In this document: piece by piece, positions 58,962 through 64,000 of the stretch
Position numbering within the stretch: position 1 is the stretch's first letter
Layout of the letters: each line of letters starts with the position of its first letter
NCBI GenBank assembly: GCA_016871355.1
Contig: VFZC01000002.1
Span: 52,415-116,414 of the forward strand
Reading direction: 5' to 3'
From: Actinomycetota bacterium
GTDB taxonomy: Bacteria > Actinomycetota > Acidimicrobiia > Acidimicrobiales > Ilumatobacteraceae
Length of the DNA: 64,000 nucleotides
The notes under the pieces: model-generated
Databases searched by the model: none
What the model was told of the DNA's origin: nothing
Seen by the model: the letters and a program-made list of their open reading frames with translations, nothing else
Made by a program: the position numbers and the translations under genes

Positions 58962-59831
58962 GTGGATCCGGTGATCATCGAAGTGGCGCTGAACGGGGCG
59001 ACCCGGCCCGCCACTCAGCCCCATGTGCCGATCAGTCCCGAGCAGATCGCCGCGTCCGGGGTCGCCTGTGTGGAGGCCGGGGCCAGCATCGTCCACCAGC
59101 ACGACGACCTGCGGGCCATCCGGGCCGCCGGGGGTGGGCCAGACGCCATGGGGGCCCTCGGATTAGCCGCTTACGCTGGGCTTTTGTCGGCTCACCCCGA
59201 GGTTCTGGTGTATCCCACGGCCAATTTCCTGGGTTCGACCATTCACCAACGCTGGGATCACCACCGGGTCCTGGCCGAGCGGATGCCGGCGGCCGGGCTC
59301 GGGCCGCTGCGGATGGGGTTGGTCGACCCCGGCACGGTCACCCTGGGGTCGTACGTGTACGGGTTCACCCCCGACGAGGTGGCCTACAAGTGGAATTCGT
59401 GCCGTGAGCTGGGGCTGGGGGCCTCGATCGCCTGTTTCACTCCCGCCTACGTGGACGCGGTTCTGGCCGAGCACAGCAGGCGCGGACTCCCGCCCTGGTC
59501 GCTCGTGAAGTTCTACCTGAGTGACGGGTTCGGCCTGCCGCCCACGGTCGAGTCGCTCGATCGCTACGTGTCGATGCTCGCCGGCTCCGGACTGCCCTGG
59601 GCGGTGGCGGTGCTCGGTGGCGACGTGGTCGGGGCGGGTCTGGCCGCCGCGGCGATCGAGCGGGGTGGTCACGTGCGGGTGGGGCTGGAGGATTTCGCGT
59701 CGACCTCTGGTCGTCAGCCGACCAACACCGAGTTGGTGGCCGAGGTGGCCGAACTCGCCCGGCGATCAGGTCGCGGAGTCGCCACGTGCACGGCGACCAC
59801 CCGCATCCTCCAACTCCCCTCCAACCGATGA
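58962..59831 (+). CDS. BKACE-family (DUF849) beta-keto acid cleavage enzyme
   Basis: A 289-residue TIM-barrel enzyme of the BKACE family, which condenses a beta-keto acid with acetyl-CoA and cleaves it (3-keto-5-aminohexanoate cleavage enzyme is the prototype). Zinc ligands fit the HxH in SIVHQHDDL and the Glu in VRVGLEDFA; EVALNGATRPATQPHVPISPEQIA is the typical N-terminus. Substrate unknown. GTG at 58962 starts the conserved VVDPVIIEVALNG; a GTG nine bases later is an alternative. Ends at TGA immediately before hairpin B. Confidence 0.87.
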   Translation: MDPVIIEVALNGATRPATQPHVPISPEQIAASGVACVEAGASIVHQHDDLRAIRAAGGGPDAMGALGLAAYAGLLSAHPEVLVYPTANFLGSTIHQRWDHHRVLAERMPAAGLGPLRMGLVDPGTVTLGSYVYGFTPDEVAYKWNSCRELGLGASIACFTPAYVDAVLAEHSRRGLPPWSLVKFYLSDGFGLPPTVESLDRYVSMLAGSGLPWAVAVLGGDVVGAGLAAAAIERGGHVRVGLEDFASTSGRQPTNTELVAEVAELARRSGRGVATCTATTRILQLPSNR

Positions 59832-59876
59832 TCTGGTGAGGGTTCTTCACCCTCAGGGTGAAGAACCCTCACCAGA
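59832..59876. repeat. Long hairpin repeat, copy B (probable bidirectional terminator)
   Basis: Perfect 22-base arms (59832-59853, 59855-59876) starting on the base after the BKACE stop codon. It separates the convergent BKACE and AbiEi/DUF559 genes, so it may stop transcription from both sides. Inner stem sequence GGGTTCTTCACCCT. Confidence 0.9.
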
Positions 59877-59888
59877 AACTCACGCGGC

Positions 59889-60821
59889 TCACCAGTGATT
59901 CGGCTTCGGGTGCGGCGACCAACCCCGGGCTTCCAAGAGACTCTCAGCGGTCGTGTACACGTACCCAGGCCGACGAGCGATGTCGCGCCATGTGAGGTGA
60001 GCCACCGACCAACCACGCGATTGAAGGAAGTTGTCGCGTCGCGACAAACGTTCGAAGTCGTCGCGGCTGCCGAACTTGCCCCACCCGTCGGCCTCCAATC
60101 CGACCTTCCACTGCGACCATCCGAAGTCGAGGCGATACGGACCCACTTCGATCTGAGTCTCGAACGGTGGCAGCGCTGTGTTACCCAAGATTCTCTGCAG
60201 GTGATACTCGAGTACCGATTCGGACGCCTGTTCTTCGTACGGCCATGAAATCAGGATTTCGCGCAACGGTCCGATACCGGCTCGGCCCTGCTTCGAATGT
60301 CGAGCGACCGTGGCCGCGATCCGACGACGCGTGATCAACCCAGCCATCAACATGCGCTCGATCACGAAGTGAGTTGCACCGGGATTGATACCGGCGATGT
60401 CGAGAAGAGTTCGCGCCGGACCGGTGACTCGCACATCGTTGCGCCGTAATGGCGCCAATTCATCGAGGTCTCGCGGAACGTGGGTGATGACTCCGGGCAT
60501 GATCGGACGTCCCCGACGACCTCCGGCGATCACGTCGATCGGATCGTCATCGTCCGCATTCCAGACTCCCCAGATCTCTCCGGCGGATCGGTGCGAGACG
60601 ATCGCTTGGTCACCGATCGACAGAACTGCGGCCATCATTCGCTGGGATCGAGTCTCCGGGTGACCCACGAGAACAGCGACTCCCTTCTGGACGGGCCGCA
60701 ACACTCCTGATGCCTGCAATCGGTACCAGACGCGATCGGTGATCCCGAGGGAAAGAGCCTGGGCACGCGAGATCACACCATGTTGAGATTCGGCACGAGA
60801 ACGCAGAAGGGTGATGTCCAC
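59889..60821 (-). CDS. AbiEi-type winged-helix plus DUF559 protein
   Basis: A 310-residue protein. Its N-terminus (ITLLRSRAESQHGVISRAQALSLGITDRVWYRLQASGVLRPVQKGV) is the winged-helix of AbiEi-type antitoxin-like regulators; the C-terminus (GPYRLDFGWSQWKVGLEADGWGKFGSRDDFERLSRRDNFLQSRGWSVAHLT) is DUF559, a Vsr/PD-(D/E)xK nuclease-like fold with E in GLEADG and R-D. This fusion is very common and multicopy in actinobacteria; no toxin partner is adjacent. GTG at 60821; the longer reading runs through hairpin C. Confidence 0.8.
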   Translation of the reverse strand: MDITLLRSRAESQHGVISRAQALSLGITDRVWYRLQASGVLRPVQKGVAVLVGHPETRSQRMMAAVLSIGDQAIVSHRSAGEIWGVWNADDDDPIDVIAGGRRGRPIMPGVITHVPRDLDELAPLRRNDVRVTGPARTLLDIAGINPGATHFVIERMLMAGLITRRRIAATVARHSKQGRAGIGPLREILISWPYEEQASESVLEYHLQRILGNTALPPFETQIEVGPYRLDFGWSQWKVGLEADGWGKFGSRDDFERLSRRDNFLQSRGWSVAHLTWRDIARRPGYVYTTAESLLEARGWSPHPKPNHW

Positions 60822-60859
60822 GCCACATCTGTGGGCGCGTTCGTGACACTGACGGCGAA

Positions 60860-60904
60860 TCTGGTGGCGAATCTTCACCCTCACGGTGAAGATTCGCCAC
60901 CAGA
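60860..60904. repeat. Long hairpin repeat, copy C
   Basis: Perfect 20-base arms (60860-60879, 60885-60904). Lies between the hydrolase stop (60912) and the DUF559 start (60821). The stem reads TCTGGTGGCGAATCTTCACC; where B has AGGGTT it has GGCGAAT, with matching changes on the other side. Confidence 0.9.
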
Positions 60905-60911
60905 ACACCAT

Positions 60912-62120
60912 TTAGGGGAAGCGTTTGGCGAGCCAGTCGGCGACGTGGGCCAAGGCTTCCTTGCGGTGGCCCTCCAAGTAGTGCGGGGCGCCCTTCATCT
61001 CCACGTACGTCTTGTCAGCCGCGCCACTGTTGTCGACGATCTCCTTGGCCTGCCACACCCGAATCTCCGTGTCGGCCGTCGGGTGGATGAGGATCGTCGG
61101 CACCTTCACCCTCGGCATCGTGTCGGCCAACTTGGCATGGCTCGACAGACCACTCCAGGTGCTGAGCCATCCACGCGCCGTCATGGTGCGCGCGAGACCA
61201 CCACGCCCGTAGTTCGCATCGAGCGGATCGGGAAACGCGAACAGCGAGCCCATTGGCCGTTCGTCGGGGTCGATCGACAGATCGAGATACGCCGGATCGG
61301 CGAGCGTGCGATAGATCGTGAGGTACTTCGTGAACACACCACGTCGGCGTAGTTCGCGCCACTGCCTCGGATCGGCCTGTGCATCCACACCGCGCAGCCG
61401 ACCGAGTGCGTCGGTCGATTCGGCGATGCTGGCCTTGGCGATCGCATCGATGCGCGCGACGCGCTCCACCTGCGCCGCGCGGTAACGGGTGAGCCATTCC
61501 TTGTCGTACACGCACGGTTCGGGCCACGGCCGCCAACCGTTGTCGGGGTTGTACATATCGAGCTCGGGAACAGTGGAGAATGGATCGTCTTCTTGCGCAA
61601 CGCTCGGGTCGATCACCTGCAGCATGAACACGCCTTCACCAGGATGCGCCGCCATGCCCACCCATCCGTCGCCGATCCCGCGTTCGGCATGAGCCAACGC
61701 CATGAGCGAGCCACCACCCGAGTTGCCGAGCAGCACCACAGCTTCGGCGCCACGTCGCTTCATCTCATTGTGCACCGTCTCGACGTCGATGGTGCACGAC
61801 TCGTGCAAGCAGTCGGTGTCGTTGTTCATGTAGCGAGTACCGAAACCCAACACGGCGTAGCCGGCAGCGGCGAGCAACGGGGCTGCGTAGTGCACGCCGA
61901 AATCACCACGCGGATGCGACAGGATCACCGCGGTCTTCCACTTCTTGCCGGCGGGCGGAGTCCACAAGATGCCGCGCACCAACGCGCCGTCGGGCGACAC
62001 GAGGCGAATCGACTCGCGTGGGATCTCGGCACCCGGATCGTCGTCGGGTAAGGGCCAGTAGTTCAGGCCGAAAGGCCGCCGTCCACCGAGATGTACGTCG
62101 AGGAAAGACGAGTCACTCAT
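60912..62120 (-). CDS. Alpha/beta hydrolase
   Basis: A 402-residue hydrolase of the alpha/beta fold. The nucleophile elbow is LLGNSGGGSLM (S134), the oxyanion region AVILSHPRGDFGVHYAAPLL, the acid is probably in HPTADTEIRVWQAK and the His in GAPHYLEGH. A long cap domain (about residues 150-330) lies between. Substrate unknown; similarity of layout to esterases or dienelactone-type hydrolases. ATG with TAGGGT six bases upstream. Confidence 0.8.
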   Translation of the reverse strand: MSDSSFLDVHLGGRRPFGLNYWPLPDDDPGAEIPRESIRLVSPDGALVRGILWTPPAGKKWKTAVILSHPRGDFGVHYAAPLLAAAGYAVLGFGTRYMNNDTDCLHESCTIDVETVHNEMKRRGAEAVVLLGNSGGGSLMALAHAERGIGDGWVGMAAHPGEGVFMLQVIDPSVAQEDDPFSTVPELDMYNPDNGWRPWPEPCVYDKEWLTRYRAAQVERVARIDAIAKASIAESTDALGRLRGVDAQADPRQWRELRRRGVFTKYLTIYRTLADPAYLDLSIDPDERPMGSLFAFPDPLDANYGRGGLARTMTARGWLSTWSGLSSHAKLADTMPRVKVPTILIHPTADTEIRVWQAKEIVDNSGAADKTYVEMKGAPHYLEGHRKEALAHVADWLAKRFP

Positions 62121-62126
62121 GTCCGA

Positions 62127-62132
62127 ACCCTA
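62127..62132 (-). promoter_or_regulatory. -10 element (TAGGGT) for the hydrolase
   Basis: Minus-strand TAGGGT ends six bases before the ATG at 62120. The place where a -35 would lie (about 62150) falls within hairpin D. Confidence 0.5.
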
Positions 62133-62142
62133 GCCCTCGTGT

Positions 62143-62189
62143 TTCTGGTGATGATCTTTCACCCATGCGGTGAAGAATCCTCACCAGAA
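62143..62189. repeat. Long hairpin repeat, copy D
   Basis: Arms 62143-62163 and 62169-62189 match at 18 of 21 positions, loop CATGC. Lies between htrA's stop and the hydrolase promoter. Least perfect of the four copies. Confidence 0.85.
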
Positions 62190-62212
62190 CAACAGGTCAT
62201 CGGTACGAGGGG

Positions 62213-63418
62213 TCAGCCTTGGGGGCGTTCGATGAGGACGGCGGTCAGGGTCAATCTTGACCCGCCGCGCAACACCTCCAAGTCGATCGAATCCCCCGGC
62301 GACTTGTCGCGGATCGCCGCAATGAACGCCGGTAGACCATCGATCGGCGTCCCATCGGCCGCCACCACCACATCACCCACGTCGATCCCGGCGCGTTCAG
62401 CCGGTGAACCGGGTGCCACCTCGGCGATGAGCGCACCGCGGCCACCATCCACGCGCGGCTCGAGACCCACGCCGAGGTAACCCTCCACACGATCAGCTCC
62501 ACCGGCTTGCTCACGCAACGCCTTGATCACCGGAAGTGCTTCACCCACCGAGATCGCGAATCCAACGTTGTTCGCTGCAGTTCCCATCGAGCTCGTGAAC
62601 ACCGCCGTGTTGATACCGATGATCTCGCCGCGCGCGTTGAGAAGCGGACCACCCGAGTTACCCGACGAGATCGCGGCGTCGGTCTGGATCAATCCATCGA
62701 GTGCACCGTCCTCGTTGGCGATGGTGCGATTGAGAGCCGACACGATGCCGCGCGTGACCGTGGGTCCCCCGTCGAGCGCCAAAGCGAATCCGACCGCCAC
62801 CACTTCGTCACCCACATCGATCGCCGACGGATCGGCGAACACGGCCGGCTTCAAACCGGTCTCGTCGACCTTCAGCAACGCGAGGTCGTTACCCGGATCG
62901 CGCGCCAGCACCACGGCCGGAATCGGATCGACGGAATCAGCGAACAGCACGCTCACTTCCGTCGCACCGTCGACCACGTGGGCGTTGGTGAGAATCTCAC
63001 CATCGGATGTGATGACCACACCGGTGCCGGTGGATCGCCCGGAACCGAACTCCGAAGCCCTCGTCGCATCGATGGTGACGACGCTCGGGCCGATGCGATC
63101 AACGATCGCGCCGACATTGAGCGCACCTTCGTCGTCGTCGTCGCCCGGAGGTGCGGTCTGCACCGGCTGATCGGACGGTTCGGCGTCGACATCGGACGAC
63201 GGCGCGGCGTCGTCACTCGACGAATCGGACTCGACCTCCGGGGCGACGTCGACCGAATCGGATTCGTCGTCGCGCTCGGTGGCGATCTGAGCGCCGGCGA
63301 ATCCACCGAGGATCGTCGCCACGAGGAACAGGATCAGACCCAGGCGCCAGCGAGGACGGGGGCGCACCGGAGCGGGAGCGGGCGCCGGGGGCGGAGGCAA
63401 CTGCTCGAAAGGTTCCAT
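62213..63418 (-). CDS. HtrA/DegP-like membrane-anchored serine protease
   Basis: A 401-residue protein: proline-rich cytoplasmic start, a transmembrane helix (LGLILFLVATILGGFAGAQI, about 27-46), an acidic Ser/Asp linker, a trypsin-like domain with catalytic H147 (LTNAHVVDG), D178 (GNDLALLKV) and S255 (SSGNSGGPL), then one PDZ domain (VAPGSPAERAGIDVGDVVVAADG). It degrades or processes damaged exported proteins in the envelope. Closest relatives in actinobacteria are HtrA/PepD-type. Its start is preceded by TAGACA, a weak -10. Confidence 0.92.
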   Translation of the reverse strand: MEPFEQLPPPPAPAPAPVRPRPRWRLGLILFLVATILGGFAGAQIATERDDESDSVDVAPEVESDSSSDDAAPSSDVDAEPSDQPVQTAPPGDDDDEGALNVGAIVDRIGPSVVTIDATRASEFGSGRSTGTGVVITSDGEILTNAHVVDGATEVSVLFADSVDPIPAVVLARDPGNDLALLKVDETGLKPAVFADPSAIDVGDEVVAVGFALALDGGPTVTRGIVSALNRTIANEDGALDGLIQTDAAISSGNSGGPLLNARGEIIGINTAVFTSSMGTAANNVGFAISVGEALPVIKALREQAGGADRVEGYLGVGLEPRVDGGRGALIAEVAPGSPAERAGIDVGDVVVAADGTPIDGLPAFIAAIRDKSPGDSIDLEVLRGGSRLTLTAVLIERPQG

Positions 63419-63490
63419 CGAAAAATGTCTACCGCCCGCAACGGGCCGAGGGGAACCGGAAACGGTGAGAAGTTGGTAAGTGAAGAACGA

Positions 63491-63520
63491 CCGAGGCCCG
63501 CCGTTTCCGGCGGGCCTCGG
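63491..63520 (-). terminator. Intrinsic terminator after rpsJ
   Basis: Perfect 13-base stem CCGAGGCCCGCCG/CGGCGGGCCTCGG with a four-base loop, then TCGTTCTT on the minus strand. It lies 27 bases beyond the rpsJ stop and would end the tuf-rpsJ transcript before htrA. The rest of 63419-63546 holds only the htrA upstream region. Confidence 0.75.
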
Positions 63521-63546
63521 GAAAACTCAGGTTGGTGAGTTCGGCC

Positions 63547-63861
63547 TCAGCCGTTCCGCACCTTGATCTCGACCTCGACACCGGCCGGCAGGTCGATGCG
63601 CTGCAGGCTGTCGATGGTCTGCTGCTTCGGATCGACGATGTCGATGAGGCGCTTGTGAATGCGCATCTCGAAGTGCTCGCGCGAGTCCTTGTCGATGTGT
63701 GGTCCGCGGATGACCGTGTAGCGGTGCTTGTCGGTCGGCAACGGAACGGGACCGCGCACGGTGGCATTCGTACGAGCGACCGTCTCGACGATCTTGCGCG
63801 TCGACTGGTCGATGATCTCGTGATCGAACGCCTTCAGGCGGATTCGGATGATTTGGGCCAT
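63547..63861 (-). CDS. rpsJ: 30S ribosomal protein S10
   Basis: A 104-residue S10: [72 protein letters not shown] is complete. It is also NusE in antitermination. It follows tuf by 12 bases, but unlike the usual order rplC does not follow; a terminator and four unrelated genes do. Confidence 0.98.
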   Translation of the reverse strand: MAQIIRIRLKAFDHEIIDQSTRKIVETVARTNATVRGPVPLPTDKHRYTVIRGPHIDKDSREHFEMRIHKRLIDIVDPKQQTIDSLQRIDLPAGVEVEIKVRNG

Positions 63862-63873
63862 GGTGTCACCGAC

Positions 63874-64000
63874 TCACTTGATGATCTTGGTGACGCGGCC
63901 GGCACCAACCGTACGCCCACCCTCACGAATAGCGAACCGCAAACCCTCGTCCATCGCGATCGGCTTGCCCAACTCGACCTTCATCGTCACATTGTCACCA
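63874..64000 (-). CDS. tuf: Elongation factor Tu, C-terminal end
   Basis: The last 41 residues of EF-Tu ([20 protein letters not shown], then [21 protein letters not shown]). It is cut by the right edge of the window. Tandem with rpsJ, the normal end of the str operon. Confidence 0.97.
   Translation of the reverse strand, partial: GDNVTMKVELGKPIAMDEGLRFAIREGGRTVGAGRVTKIIK

Noticed and set aside
59889..60911. Complete toxin-antitoxin or defence island around the AbiEi/DUF559 protein
   Set aside because: No partner toxin, methylase, integrase or other defence gene is adjacent; the neighbours are a hydrolase and a BKACE enzyme.
58861..62189. Hairpin repeats as a CRISPR array or integron attC sites
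   Set aside because: Spacing equals whole genes, the repeats are palindromic with differing stems, and no integrase or cas gene or attC R/L box pattern is present.

Overview
The window is gene-dense, high-GC chromosomal DNA from a Gram-positive actinobacterium. The gene order ligA / MetE-like / mnmA / cysteine desulfurase and rpoA-rplQ-truA-rplM-rpsI-glmM-glmS-acpS-nnr-alr-tsaEBD-groESL is typical of Actinobacteria. Zinc-ribbon S14, a PASTA-domain kinase homologue, CIRCE operators and a MurA with Asp at the usual Cys position agree. An Acidimicrobiia-like lineage is my inference; no rRNA is present to test it.

Layout. 1-27.8 kb is housekeeping and accessory metabolism on both strands: the start of serA (partial), a GNAT plus enolase-superfamily racemase pair, an SCP2 protein, an SDR/MFS pair, a PASTA protein with a degenerate kinase domain, ligA, mnmA and a cysteine desulfurase, a GalT-like enzyme, AzlCD, a GT4 glycosyltransferase, enoyl-CoA hydratase with MeaB and a NifU-domain protein, murA, transporters, a J-domain protein, an S9 peptidase and glpX. 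28-43 kb, all on the minus strand, holds groES-groEL under two CIRCE-type operators, maf, dus, the tRNA t6A genes (tsaD, tsaB, tsaE) with rimI, alr, nnrE/D, acpS, an outsized GlmS-like protein, glmM and rpsI-rplM. 43-58.6 kb is the ribosomal super-operon read on the minus strand from rplC to truA (S10, spc and alpha operons, including secY, adk, infA and rpoA). 58.6-63.5 kb is a non-ribosomal block (BKACE-family enzyme, AbiEi/DUF559 protein, alpha/beta hydrolase, HtrA-like protease) lying between rplC and rpsJ. The window ends in tuf.

Most notable points. The normally contiguous rpsJ-rplC junction is broken by about 5 kb, in which long hairpin repeats of one family, with compensatory stem changes, separate the genes. 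infA has no ATG, GTG or TTG available and appears to start at CTG. The GlmS-like protein is 1129 residues, nearly twice the usual size. The PASTA kinase homologue lacks key catalytic residues. At least fifteen genes have a TANNNT -10 element 6-10 bases before the start codon, which points to widespread leaderless transcription.

I found no rRNA, tRNA, CRISPR array, prophage or insertion sequence.
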